DNA of 64,000 bases from JABFRG01 sp046351415 (lineage in GTDB: Bacteria > Myxococcota_A > Polyangia > Polyangiales > Polyangiaceae): NCBI GenBank assembly GCA_046351415.1, contig JAXLYO010000001.1, positions 372,001 to 436,000 of the forward strand, read 5' to 3'. Position 1 is the stretch's first letter, and each line of letters starts with the position of its first letter. Of the stretch, positions 26,553 to 35,187 are shown one piece after another. The notes beneath the pieces are model-generated. The model ran no database searches. It was not told where the DNA came from and saw only the letters and a list, made by a program, of their open reading frames with translations. The translations under genes and the position numbers were made by a program.

Positions 26553-27685
26553 TACGCGGAGAAGCAGAGCCTTAGGCGCTCTCCGCGGACGTCCGTGACG
26601 ATGTTTGCGGCGAGGAGTCTCTCGTGGACCTTCGTCGCTTCGTCTTCCCCTTCGAACTCGAACGTCAGAAAGGCCCCACGCACTGGGCTTTCCACGGGAA
26701 GGAGTAGCTGCGACTTTCGAAGGGGCAGCGCTCTTTCTTCGAGCCCGGCCACGAAAGTCGCCGAGAGCGAACGCGCGTGCGCGGAGAGCGCCGAGATACT
26801 CATCTGTTCGCGTTCGAGTAGATCCATCACTGCAACGAAGCGATAGATGGCGGTCGGGTCGAACGTGGCCCCGAGAAATCGCGACGCGTCTTTTCCGTAG
26901 GGGACCGTTCCGGTGGCGGCACTCGCGAGCGAGCCGAACGAAGCAAACCACCCCGTGATACGAGGGCGCGTTCCATAGCCGGGTGGGGCGTGCAAGAAGC
27001 AGCAGCCTTCACCACTCATCGCGTACTTGTAGCCACCCGCTACATAGAATGCGCGCTTCGCGAAAGGGGCAAAGTCCGTGTCGACGGCGCAGAAGCCGTG
27101 GTACCCATCCACGACGACGAGCGGGCCTTCCGAGGGTGCGTCACCCATGAACGGAGCAAGCGCTGCCGAAAGGTTCGTGACGAACCCCGAGCGGTACGAG
27201 ACGTGGCTCAAGAACACGAGGTCGAAAGGCCCTTTGCTCGCCTCGGCCTGCCAGCGCTCCTCGAACGACGCGAAGGGCTCCTGGGGGACCCGGACGACAT
27301 CGAGCAGGCCCTCCTCCTCGAGGCGTTCGAACTGCCGATGGGCGGAATGAAACTCGCTGTCGGTCGTGAGGACGCGGGGCGGGCGCTCGTCAGAGGAGAC
27401 GCACGAAAGAATACGCACCAGAAAATCGTGGGTGCTGGGTGAGAAGGTGACGGAGCGAGGGTCCGGAAGCCGAAGCAAGCGGGCGACGTGCGATTGGGCT
27501 TTTGGCCATAGCTCTTCGAAGATGAAGTCCCACTTGCGGTCGGCGAGACGCATCGCGTCGTTCCACGCCCGTGCCTGCGCCGTTTCGCTGACATCCGGCC
27601 AGAGGTGGTGGCTATGGGCCGCCACGTGGATACGGTCGGGGTCGGCGGCAAGCGCCTTCGTAAAATGGGCCTTCGGGTTGCGCAC
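26501..27685 (-). CDS. Class V PLP-dependent aminotransferase (kynureninase-like)
   Basis: 394 residues, full length for the family. PLP-site features: VVVDGYHGF (Asp that contacts the pyridine nitrogen) and the Schiff-base Lys in YVAGGYKYAMSGEGCCFLH. The N-terminal AHSHHLWPDVS and the segment SYRSGF are reminiscent of kynureninases. Other branches (cysteine desulfurase, isopenicillin epimerase-like) remain possible, and no tryptophan-pathway gene is adjacent. The last 52 bp overlap the convergent protease gene. The upstream lipoprotein gene is divergent with about 50 nt between. Confidence 0.82.
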   Translation of the reverse strand: MRNPKAHFTKALAADPDRIHVAAHSHHLWPDVSETAQARAWNDAMRLADRKWDFIFEELWPKAQSHVARLLRLPDPRSVTFSPSTHDFLVRILSCVSSDERPPRVLTTDSEFHSAHRQFERLEEEGLLDVVRVPQEPFASFEERWQAEASKGPFDLVFLSHVSYRSGFVTNLSAALAPFMGDAPSEGPLVVVDGYHGFCAVDTDFAPFAKRAFYVAGGYKYAMSGEGCCFLHAPPGYGTRPRITGWFASFGSLASAATGTVPYGKDASRFLGATFDPTAIYRFVAVMDLLEREQMSISALSAHARSLSATFVAGLEERALPLRKSQLLLPVESPVRGAFLTFEFEGEDEATKVHERLLAANIVTDVRGERLRLCFSAYHDDADVVRLLERLETV

Positions 27686-27738
27686 GTGGGCGCTACTATA
27701 GCCCCGACCAGACGCTCGTCTATGCTACGCATTCGGGG

Positions 27739-28338
27739 ATGATTCGCATTTTGCGTTTCGGCTTTTTGCGCCGGCAGCTGGCTTCTTTTGTAGCGCTCGC
27801 ATGCATGACTTCCGGAGTTTCATGCACCAAGGAAACGCCGGGCTCATCGTCGGGTAGTTCGAACGATGCGGCGACCACGGATGCGCTCGCGCCGAGCGGC
27901 GAAGGTGGACCATCGCTCGACGCGTCGGCCGAAAGTGGCGTCTTCGCGTTCGACTTCTCGATCACACTCGGAGGCAAGAAGGTTCCCTTCGATCGCGGTC
28001 AGTTCGGAACCGAGGGGCAAGGGCTCTATCTCGAGCTCTACGACGGTGGCGACCCTGCTTGCCCCTCTCAGAACTCGCCGACTCCGAAGCACACCCTCAT
28101 CGTCTCGGGCCTGGAAAAGAGCGGTACCTCGAAGCCCACGGTCACCCTCCTCGACTTCATCGGTGACGTCATCACCACGCCCAAGCCGAGCCGCACCGCG
28201 AGCGCTTCTACTGCGACCATGCACGTTTCGACCGACGCACGTATCGAGCTCGACCTCAGTGTGACCTTCGACGCCGATGGTGGCGGACAAGGCCCGGTCG
28301 TTGGGACGCACTGCACCTCTCTCGACGGTCAGAAGTAG
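27739..28338 (+). CDS. Predicted lipoprotein, function unknown
   Basis: 199 residues. Lipobox TSGVSC (Cys29) then a Ser/Asp/Ala linker. The mature domain of about 130 residues starts FAFDFSITLGGKKVPFDRG and looks like an all-beta sandwich; one Cys pair (PACPSQN and GTHCTSL) may form a disulfide. No family recognised. It ends 3 nt before the GTG of the glycosyltransferase gene, so the two are probably co-transcribed, which may be chance packing rather than a shared role. Confidence 0.72.
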   Translation: MIRILRFGFLRRQLASFVALACMTSGVSCTKETPGSSSGSSNDAATTDALAPSGEGGPSLDASAESGVFAFDFSITLGGKKVPFDRGQFGTEGQGLYLELYDGGDPACPSQNSPTPKHTLIVSGLEKSGTSKPTVTLLDFIGDVITTPKPSRTASASTATMHVSTDARIELDLSVTFDADGGGQGPVVGTHCTSLDGQK

Positions 28339-28341
28339 CGC

Positions 28342-29457
28342 GTGGAGCCTTCGGTCGTTCATCTTCTCGTTGGCGGTGCCGTCGGTGGCGCCGAGAGGCT
28401 CGTCGTCGACCTCGCACGCATCCACCGAGCACAGGGCATGGCGGTCTCGCTTGCCGTCGTAACCCCTTCGGACGACCTCGCGAGCTTCGTGGAGAGAAGC
28501 GGCATCCCTCAGCGGACGCTGCGGGTTCGCGGCGAGCACGGGTTTGCTTACCTCACGCAAACGTACGGCCCATCCGTCAGGCGCTTTCTCACCCGGAGCG
28601 TTCGCGAGCTCGGTGGCAACCTTGTGCACGCGCATGTCTTCGGCTCGCACGTGCTCTCGGTGCGCGTGGGCAAAGCGCTGGGCATTCCCATCGTGCGTAC
28701 GGAGCACGACGTCGCGCACTTCGAAGATTATTCGCGAAACACGTTCACGCGCTGGGCCATGATACGCACCGACGCCGTCATCGCGATCAGCTCATTCGTG
28801 CACGCGTACCTCGAAGCGCACGTGCGTGAGATTCCGCCGCTCACGCGGGTCGTGAAAAATGGGGTTTCACTCGAGAGGTTCTTTCCGGCGAAACTCCCAG
28901 CACCCGACGGGCCTCTCAGGTTTCTCCTCGTCTCGCGCCTTCACGCAGACAAGGACCCCGAGCTCGCGGTGCGAGCCATCGCGTCGGTTTCGGGCACCTC
29001 ATTGACGGTCCTAGGGGAAGGGGCCCTCAAGGAACCTCTCATGGTCCTCGCCCGGAATCTCGCTGCGGGCGATCGCATCCATTTCGCCGGTCACGTCACC
29101 GACCCCGAGCGTTTCATGGCCGAGAGCGAAGTCGTCATCTCGACGACGCCGCGAGAATGCTTCGGCCTCGCAGCCGTCGAAGCGCAAGCACGCGGGCGCG
29201 TCGTTCTCGCGACGCGTGGTGGTGGTATCGAAGACGTCATCGCACCAGGCGCGAGCGTCATCGTGCCCCGGAACCTGGAGGACCTGTCGGCCGCCGTACG
29301 CAAGCTCAAAGGGGAGCGCGATACACTCGAGGCGCGCGGTGCGGAAGCCGCACGTTACGTCGCCACACGCTTCCCCATCGAACGCACTGCGGCGGGCTAT
29401 GCGGACGTGTATCGTGAGGTGCTGCGCCTGCCCCACCTGCGAGCAGCGCGCCCATGA
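28342..29457 (+). CDS. Glycosyltransferase family 4
   Basis: 371 residues, usual GT-B size. The N-terminal domain starts VVHLLVGGAVGGAERLVVDLA with the typical GGAER. The C-terminal domain has LLVSRLHADKDPELAVRAI, the retaining GT4 catalytic E-x7-E region (TPRECFGLAAVEAQARG) and the sugar-nucleotide site. Transfers a sugar from an NDP-sugar to a glycan, probably at the cytoplasmic face. Start GTG 28342. It overlaps the membrane glycosyltransferase by ATGA (29454-29457), the core of a glycan cluster with a flippase and an asparagine synthase nearby. The acceptor is unknown. Confidence 0.9.
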   Translation: MEPSVVHLLVGGAVGGAERLVVDLARIHRAQGMAVSLAVVTPSDDLASFVERSGIPQRTLRVRGEHGFAYLTQTYGPSVRRFLTRSVRELGGNLVHAHVFGSHVLSVRVGKALGIPIVRTEHDVAHFEDYSRNTFTRWAMIRTDAVIAISSFVHAYLEAHVREIPPLTRVVKNGVSLERFFPAKLPAPDGPLRFLLVSRLHADKDPELAVRAIASVSGTSLTVLGEGALKEPLMVLARNLAAGDRIHFAGHVTDPERFMAESEVVISTTPRECFGLAAVEAQARGRVVLATRGGGIEDVIAPGASVIVPRNLEDLSAAVRKLKGERDTLEARGAEAARYVATRFPIERTAAGYADVYREVLRLPHLRAARP

Positions 29458-31157
29458 AACGGCCGGCGTTTCTTCGCGTTCCGGACCTGCCGCGACCGCT
29501 GTGGCTCATCCTCGCCTTTGCGATGGCGATGCGCATGGCCGGGCCGTTCTGGGGCATGCCTTCATCGGATGGTTGGGACAACGACGGCATCGCGCCTCGG
29601 GACATCTTGGTGGGTATCTTTCAAACGTACAAGCAGGGTGTATTCTACATATATCCGCCACTTCAGCATTGGATTCTCGCCATCCTGACGTTGCCGGTGA
29701 CGCTCTTCACCGTCGCGAGACTGCCTTCCTATGACGAAGCCGTCGTCGTGAGCGCGTTCGTCAATGCGGAGAAGGCGATGACGGCATACGCGGTCATCGC
29801 ACGACTCGTATCGCTCTTCATGAGCCTTGCGACCATCGTGTTTCTATGGGACTGGGCCCGGAGGGCCTTCGGGGAACGCGCAGGACTTTTGGCTGCGGCG
29901 GCCGTTGCTCTGAACCAGACCTTCACGTACTACGGGCAAACGTCCAACCTCGATGGTCCGGCCCTCTTTTGGATCGCCTGGACGCTGCGCGAGCTCTCTC
30001 TCGGCAAGCCCCGCCTTCGCAAGGCATTCCTTCTCGGTGCCTGCGCTGTCGCTACGAAGGACCAAGCGTATGCTGCGCTGATCCTTCCCATGCTCTGGGT
30101 GATCGTGCGGCGGATCGCGAAGGCCGAGCCGAGCGAACGCGGGTCCGAGATTCGTAACCTTCTCCTCGATGCTTTCGTCGGGCTCGCATTCTTGCTGCTC
30201 GTCGACGGCGCCATCACCAACCCTACCGGCTTCCGTGCGCGCATCCTCATGTTGCGTGGGCCCGCCTCGCAAGAGCACGCCTTCTACAGCGCGAACATCG
30301 AAGGTTGGATCATGATCGGGTCCGACTTGCTCCTGCTTTCGGAGCGCAACTACCCCTATCTGCTCGCACCCTTCCTCGCGCTAGGCCTCGTCCGCATTCC
30401 AACGGGACCCAAAGGGACCGCGTTTTTGCGGGCACTCCCGTTCGTGTCCGCGTTGTCGTTCTTCGTCTTCTTCAACTTGGCCGCGCGACGCACGGAGCAT
30501 CGCTTTCTGATGCCCGAGGGAGTCTTTCTGGGCGTCTACTACGGGGTCGGGCTCGACTGGCTGCTCGCACGAACCGAAGGACCGAGGCGTCGCATCGCAC
30601 GGTATGCCGTGCTCGTGTTCCTCGCCCCGGGACTGTTCTTCGGGCTTCGTGCGGTCGTCACGGTGCCGCTCGCTCTCTTCGACGACCCGCGCTACCAAGC
30701 CGAAGCGCTTCTCGAACGACTCGTTCAGCCGGGGGACAAGGTCGAGCTCTATGGAAGACAAGTGTATCTTCCCCGCATTCCGTCGCGGGCCAAAGTGATG
30801 CGCCTCGACACGAGTGACCCCAAAGCGCGCGGGACCATGCCCAACTACGAGGAGCTTCCCGGTGACTTCGCTGCGGTCGAGACGCGCAAACCGCGCTTCC
30901 TCGTCGTCTCCGAAGGGTGGGTATGGGCGTACCGCAAGCCGCCGCCGTGGGACCATGGACGCAAAGTCCAGGCTGCCCGCGCTGAAACGTTCTCCGACGA
31001 GGTGTCACGAAAGTACGTGGAGTCCCTCTTCGAAGATCGCACCGCGTACCGCTGCATCTACTTCTCGCGCGAGCACCCGCCGAAGTTCTGGCAAGTTCCG
31101 GAGATTCACCTGTCGACGAATACGCCGCTCTGGATCTTCGAGCGCAAGGAGCGCTGA
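29454..31157 (+). CDS. Polytopic membrane glycosyltransferase (GT39/ArnT-like)
   Basis: 567 residues with 10-12 hydrophobic segments in the first 420, then a soluble C-terminal part. The first extracytoplasmic loop carries WDNDGIAPRDI; an acidic loop at this place is the catalytic site in polyprenyl-phosphate-dependent GT-C enzymes. SLATIVFLWDWARRAFGERAGLLAA also fits the PMT-like fold. Such enzymes take a sugar from a lipid-phosphate donor on the periplasmic side. Translationally coupled to the GT4 gene. The last 52 bp overlap the convergent flippase gene. Confidence 0.83.
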   Translation: MKRPAFLRVPDLPRPLWLILAFAMAMRMAGPFWGMPSSDGWDNDGIAPRDILVGIFQTYKQGVFYIYPPLQHWILAILTLPVTLFTVARLPSYDEAVVVSAFVNAEKAMTAYAVIARLVSLFMSLATIVFLWDWARRAFGERAGLLAAAAVALNQTFTYYGQTSNLDGPALFWIAWTLRELSLGKPRLRKAFLLGACAVATKDQAYAALILPMLWVIVRRIAKAEPSERGSEIRNLLLDAFVGLAFLLLVDGAITNPTGFRARILMLRGPASQEHAFYSANIEGWIMIGSDLLLLSERNYPYLLAPFLALGLVRIPTGPKGTAFLRALPFVSALSFFVFFNLAARRTEHRFLMPEGVFLGVYYGVGLDWLLARTEGPRRRIARYAVLVFLAPGLFFGLRAVVTVPLALFDDPRYQAEALLERLVQPGDKVELYGRQVYLPRIPSRAKVMRLDTSDPKARGTMPNYEELPGDFAAVETRKPRFLVVSEGWVWAYRKPPPWDHGRKVQAARAETFSDEVSRKYVESLFEDRTAYRCIYFSREHPPKFWQVPEIHLSTNTPLWIFERKER

Positions 31158-32446
31158 AGCGCCAGGTAGAGAATGATGGCGACGATCGCCTGCGTGCCAG
31201 CAGTGGCTGCAAGCAACCCCCCAAGGCCGAATGGGCGGAGAAGAGCTGCGTTGAGCGCCGCATTCAACGCGACGTTGATGATGCCGAGAGGCAGCATGAT
31301 GTGCGTATTCTGCAGGGCAACGTTCGCGCGGACCAAGATCAGGAGAACTGCGAAAGGGATCGCATCGATGAGCGCCCACGGCAGGAGCGATACGAGAAGT
31401 TCGACGCCACCCGCATCCATCGCGCCATGTGCGAATACGAGCTCGATGATGGGTCTGCGCAAAACGGCGAGGAGAGCCGACGTGAGAGCGATGACGCCGG
31501 AGACCTGCAAGATGCCCCGTCTCGTGATCGCGCGAAACCGATTCCAGTCGCGCGCGGCAGCGGCCCGCGAGAGGTCCACGAACACCACCTGAAAGAGCGT
31601 CGCCTCGAGCAGCATGGTCGGAGCGGTCGCCACGTCGACGGAGTAGCGGAGAGCGGTGACCGCACCCGTGACATGCGCGCGAAACGCGAAGCTCTGATCG
31701 ACGATGGGGTTGGCGCGCGTCACTGCGGTGCCGAGCACCTGCGAAAGGATGAGACGAAAGATGCGCTTGGCAGCGGCGGTTCTCTCGAACAGAGGGCGAA
31801 GGTCATAGCGGTCGTCGCCGCGAAGGACGATACCCATCGAGGTCGCTTGAACCGCTTCCGAGGCGAGCTGTGCGAAGGGAACGACGGCAATCCCCAGGCG
31901 CGACTTGAGCGCGAAGAGAACGGCCAGCTGTACGGCGGCTCCGAGCCCCGCACTCAAAGGCGCGACTTGCAGTGTACCGCGCGCTTGGAGCATGCCCGCA
32001 AAGAGGGACCGGAGGGCAATCACGGGAGCGAGCGCCGCAAATGGCCAAAGGAGAAGGCCGCTCGGTCGGGTCTCGTCCGTGGGGGCCAAGAATGCGAAGT
32101 ACGCGGTGGCGAGTGCTACGAATGCGACACCGACGAGCGTGCCCATGATTCCTGCGCTGCCTACGAGGGACCGCGTCGTCGTGCGATGCTCGTCCGGGTC
32201 TTCCGCAAGGAGCTCCGTGAGGACGGGGACGAGCGCAGAGTCTTGGAAAGCGCTCGCCACGAGCGACAGGGCAAAGAGAAAGAGCGCGTAGGACGCCCAG
32301 TAAGCATCGGTCGCGCCGCTACGGCCAAACCATGCCGCGAGTGCGATCGGGAGAAGTGCTTCGAGACCGCGGGCGAACATTTGCGCTGGCAGGAGCAGCG
32401 CAGCGCGTTTCCAGGTACGCTCTTTGGTCGCCTCGGGAGCGCTCAC
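31106..32446 (-). CDS. MurJ/MOP-family lipid flippase-like protein
   Basis: 446 residues with 12-14 membrane segments and no soluble domain. The fold pattern fits the MurJ branch of MOP flippases (LEALLPIALAAWFGRSGATDAYWASYALFLF near the start; QVSGVIALTSALLAVLRRPIIELVFAHG in the C-terminal half). It could flip lipid II or, given neighbours, a polyprenyl-linked oligosaccharide made by the two adjacent glycosyltransferases. Start GTG 32446. Convergent with the GT39-like gene (52-bp overlap) and divergent from asparagine synthase across a 44-bp gap with a 17-bp dyad. Confidence 0.8.
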   Translation of the reverse strand: MSAPEATKERTWKRAALLLPAQMFARGLEALLPIALAAWFGRSGATDAYWASYALFLFALSLVASAFQDSALVPVLTELLAEDPDEHRTTTRSLVGSAGIMGTLVGVAFVALATAYFAFLAPTDETRPSGLLLWPFAALAPVIALRSLFAGMLQARGTLQVAPLSAGLGAAVQLAVLFALKSRLGIAVVPFAQLASEAVQATSMGIVLRGDDRYDLRPLFERTAAAKRIFRLILSQVLGTAVTRANPIVDQSFAFRAHVTGAVTALRYSVDVATAPTMLLEATLFQVVFVDLSRAAAARDWNRFRAITRRGILQVSGVIALTSALLAVLRRPIIELVFAHGAMDAGGVELLVSLLPWALIDAIPFAVLLILVRANVALQNTHIMLPLGIINVALNAALNAALLRPFGLGGLLAATAGTQAIVAIILYLALQRSLRSKIQSGVFVDR

Positions 32447-32462
32447 CCGATGCGAATAGCAC

Positions 32463-32479
32463 GCTATGCGTGGTATAGC
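32463..32479. promoter_or_regulatory. Dyad GCTAT-N7-ATAGC in divergent promoter region
   Basis: Inverted GCTAT/ATAGC centred in the 44-bp gap between the flippase and asparagine synthase genes, 12 bp before the ATG of the latter. It could be an operator acting on both genes or part of their promoters; the right arm TATAGC could serve as a -10. Confidence 0.25.
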
Positions 32480-32490
32480 ATCGCCTTAAC

Positions 32491-34365
32491 ATGTGCGGAA
32501 TCAGTGGAGTCCTCGAAGGCGACAAGTTGGCGCTTGCCAATGTTCCCCTCGTCCGCGCGGTGAACGCTGGCCTCGCCCATCGCGGCCCGGACGCCGAGGG
32601 CGTTTGGAAACGCGGCCCGTGCGCGCTGGGGCATCGCCGCCTCTCCATCATCGACCTCTCCGACAACGGGAGGCAACCGCTCACGAACGCGGACGAGACG
32701 CTTTCGCTCGTGGTGAACGGTGAAATCTACAACTATCGGGTCCTTCGAGACGAGCTTCGAGCGCGCGGCTACACGTTCCGCTCCGACACGGACAGCGAGG
32801 TCATCCTCCACGGCTACGCTGAATGGGGGCCTTCCGTCGTTGCGCGCCTCGATGGCATGTTCGCCTTTGCTCTCTACGACGCGAAACGAGGGGAGCTCTT
32901 TCTCGCGCGGGATCGCGCCGGGAAGAAGCCACTCGTCTACTATCGCGAGCCTGGCGGCTCTCGGCGGTTCGTGTTCGCGTCCGAACTTCGCGCCCTCACG
33001 CGAGCACTTCGCTCCGAAGGAGGCGGCTTGCCTCCTATCGACTACGGCGCCATCGACGAGTACCTCACGCTGCAATACGTTCCCGGTCCACGCACCGTCT
33101 ATCAAGGGATCTCGAAGCTACCGCCGGCGACGTACGCCATCGTGAAGCCCGGTACAGAGCCGGTCCTCACCCGCTACTGGTCGATGCCCGACGGCCCCGC
33201 AAGGGCCGCTACGAATGAAGACCTCGCGCAAGAGCTCCGCGGTCTGTTGCACGTTGCCGTGAAGCGCAGGTTGATGTCCGACGTTCCGCTTGGTGCGTTC
33301 CTTTCCGGTGGTATCGACAGCGGCACGGTCGTCGCTCTCATGGCCTCGGCGAGTACCGCTCCCGTCAAGACGTTCACCATCGGGTTCTCGCCGGACGACC
33401 CCGAGCTCGCTTCGGCGCGCCTGGTCTCCGAGCGCTACAAGACGGATCACCACGAAGCCATCGTCACGCCGAAGATGACCGACGTGCTCCCGAAGCTCGT
33501 GACACACTACGGGGAGCCCTTCGCGGATAGCTCCGCGGTCGCGACCTACTACCTCGCGGAGTACACCAAAAAATCGGTGACGGTTGCGCTTTCCGGCGAC
33601 GCCGGTGACGAGCTTCTCGGTGGGTACAAGCGGTACGCCGTCGCGCGAATGGGCCACGTCTACGACGTGCTACCCGAAGTGGCGCAGGCACCGGTCCGGC
33701 GTCTTGCCACGGTCCTTCTCGGGCTCGGAAGTCATGCGTATGCGAACTATGCCAATCGCGCATCCGAAGGCGAGGGACGCCGGTACCTCGAGCTCGTCCG
33801 GTTCCTCACGGAAGAAGACAAGAACCGGCTCTACCGAGGGCGCCTCCTGGAAGCGCGTACGCGCGCAACCGTCGAAAGGTTCGAACGCTTGCTCGGAGAA
33901 ACACGTGCAGCCCATCGTTTCGGGCGGCTCTTGCGCCTCGATTTTTCGACCTACTTGCCCGACGATATTCTGACGAAAGTCGACATCGCGTCCATGGCAC
34001 ACGCGCTCGAAGTGCGATGCCCTTTCTTGGATACCGATGTAGTCGAATTCTGCGCGCGCCTCGCCCCCTCTGCGCTCTCACGCGTACGTGGAAAGTACAT
34101 CCTTCGCAGGGCGACGGAGGGGCTCTTGCCCGACGCGGTACGCACGAGAGTGAAGCGCGGGTTTGCGCTGCCGCTCGAGCAATGGATGTTCCACGATCTC
34201 AAGCCGATGCTCGAAGACTTGCTTCTCGCGCCGGACGCGCGCATCGCAGGGCTCGTGTCGCAGGCAGGGGTGCGAACTCTGATGAAGCAGAATGGCGTGG
34301 GGTCGAAGGCCGCCGACAAGTTGTGGGCGCTGTTGTTCCTCGAGCTGTGGCTTCGCGCGGAGTGA
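32491..34365 (+). CDS. asnB: Asparagine synthase (glutamine-hydrolysing)
   Basis: 624 residues in two domains. An N-terminal class II glutaminase opens MCGISGV with nucleophile Cys2, then HRGPDAEG and VNGEIYNY. The C-terminal ATP-dependent synthetase has the PP-loop SGGIDSGTV and GDAGDELLGGY. Makes Asn from Asp, Gln and ATP. Its place beside glycosyltransferases and a flippase, and its length, suggest the AsnB subgroup found in polysaccharide clusters, which may amidate a glycan or peptide acid; that is inference, and house-keeping Asn synthesis is equally possible. Confidence 0.92.
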   Translation: MCGISGVLEGDKLALANVPLVRAVNAGLAHRGPDAEGVWKRGPCALGHRRLSIIDLSDNGRQPLTNADETLSLVVNGEIYNYRVLRDELRARGYTFRSDTDSEVILHGYAEWGPSVVARLDGMFAFALYDAKRGELFLARDRAGKKPLVYYREPGGSRRFVFASELRALTRALRSEGGGLPPIDYGAIDEYLTLQYVPGPRTVYQGISKLPPATYAIVKPGTEPVLTRYWSMPDGPARAATNEDLAQELRGLLHVAVKRRLMSDVPLGAFLSGGIDSGTVVALMASASTAPVKTFTIGFSPDDPELASARLVSERYKTDHHEAIVTPKMTDVLPKLVTHYGEPFADSSAVATYYLAEYTKKSVTVALSGDAGDELLGGYKRYAVARMGHVYDVLPEVAQAPVRRLATVLLGLGSHAYANYANRASEGEGRRYLELVRFLTEEDKNRLYRGRLLEARTRATVERFERLLGETRAAHRFGRLLRLDFSTYLPDDILTKVDIASMAHALEVRCPFLDTDVVEFCARLAPSALSRVRGKYILRRATEGLLPDAVRTRVKRGFALPLEQWMFHDLKPMLEDLLLAPDARIAGLVSQAGVRTLMKQNGVGSKAADKLWALLFLELWLRAE

Positions 34366-34387
34366 AGCGCGGCTGTGGCGCGGCCTT

Positions 34388-35125
34388 TCAGAACGTCTGC
34401 GTTACGAAGTGAAACACCATGTACTTCGGGTTCCCGGAGTTCGCGTGGAGCACGATCGCGCCGTCGTCGCCGCCCAAGTTGCGATGAATCTTGTGTGCGC
34501 TGCTCCCGCCGCTCGAGTCGGCAAACACGCTGACCTTGTCGCCGATTTCGATGTCATCCGTGATCTTCGGGGAGAGCTCTTCGAGCGTGTAGGGCGTGAA
34601 GCCATTCGCGTTCGCGTGGATGCCGAGATCTGCGACGTAGTCGAGCGACGCGGGCGCGTGCCAGCCTTCGGACCAAGAGCCGCCGACGAGAGCATGATTG
34701 ACTTGCGCGTAGCGCACCCGCACATCCGTACCGAAGTCGGACTGGATGTTGACGACCATACGGTAGACGGCGCCGTTGGCACGTACCTGCAAAATGACGT
34801 GGTCCTTGTTGGGAGCGACGCATTGTTGATCTTTGGGCTGAACGATGGCCGTGACGACGCCATCGAGGCGGCCGAATGCATCCGTGAGCGCCGTTCCAAA
34901 CGTGGAGGCACATTGGGAGGCCTTGCCGTAGCCCGAATCGAACCCTGTATCGACCACGGAAGCATCCACCTCTTCCGGCGTCCCACTGTCTTCCGTCGTC
35001 GTCTTGCCGGCGTCCTTCTTCGGGGAAGGAGCCTGATTGACGATGATGGTCTCGGTACACGCGGAGAGCGTGGACAGCACGACCATGTTCGCGACGAAAA
35101 TCGAAGAAAGCGCGCGCCATTTCAT
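34388..35125 (-). CDS. Predicted lipoprotein, function unknown
   Basis: 245 residues. Signal peptide with lipobox LSAC (Cys23), then a Lys/Asp/Thr-rich linker. The C-terminal 170 residues form one domain, with stretches such as VILQVRANGAVYRMVVNIQSD and YTLEELSPKITDDIEIGDKVSVFADS; no family is recognised. Divergent from the symporter gene, convergent with asnB (22-bp gap). A hydrolase-like 'EGWHAPASLDY' stretch is seen but no catalytic set. Confidence 0.7.
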   Translation of the reverse strand: MKWRALSSIFVANMVVLSTLSACTETIIVNQAPSPKKDAGKTTTEDSGTPEEVDASVVDTGFDSGYGKASQCASTFGTALTDAFGRLDGVVTAIVQPKDQQCVAPNKDHVILQVRANGAVYRMVVNIQSDFGTDVRVRYAQVNHALVGGSWSEGWHAPASLDYVADLGIHANANGFTPYTLEELSPKITDDIEIGDKVSVFADSSGGSSAHKIHRNLGGDDGAIVLHANSGNPKYMVFHFVTQTF

Positions 35126-35187
35126 GGTGCACTTCGGTTTAGTCGAGCGCCCTTCGCGTGCCAGTCCCTTTTGTGTACCGTAGCGCC

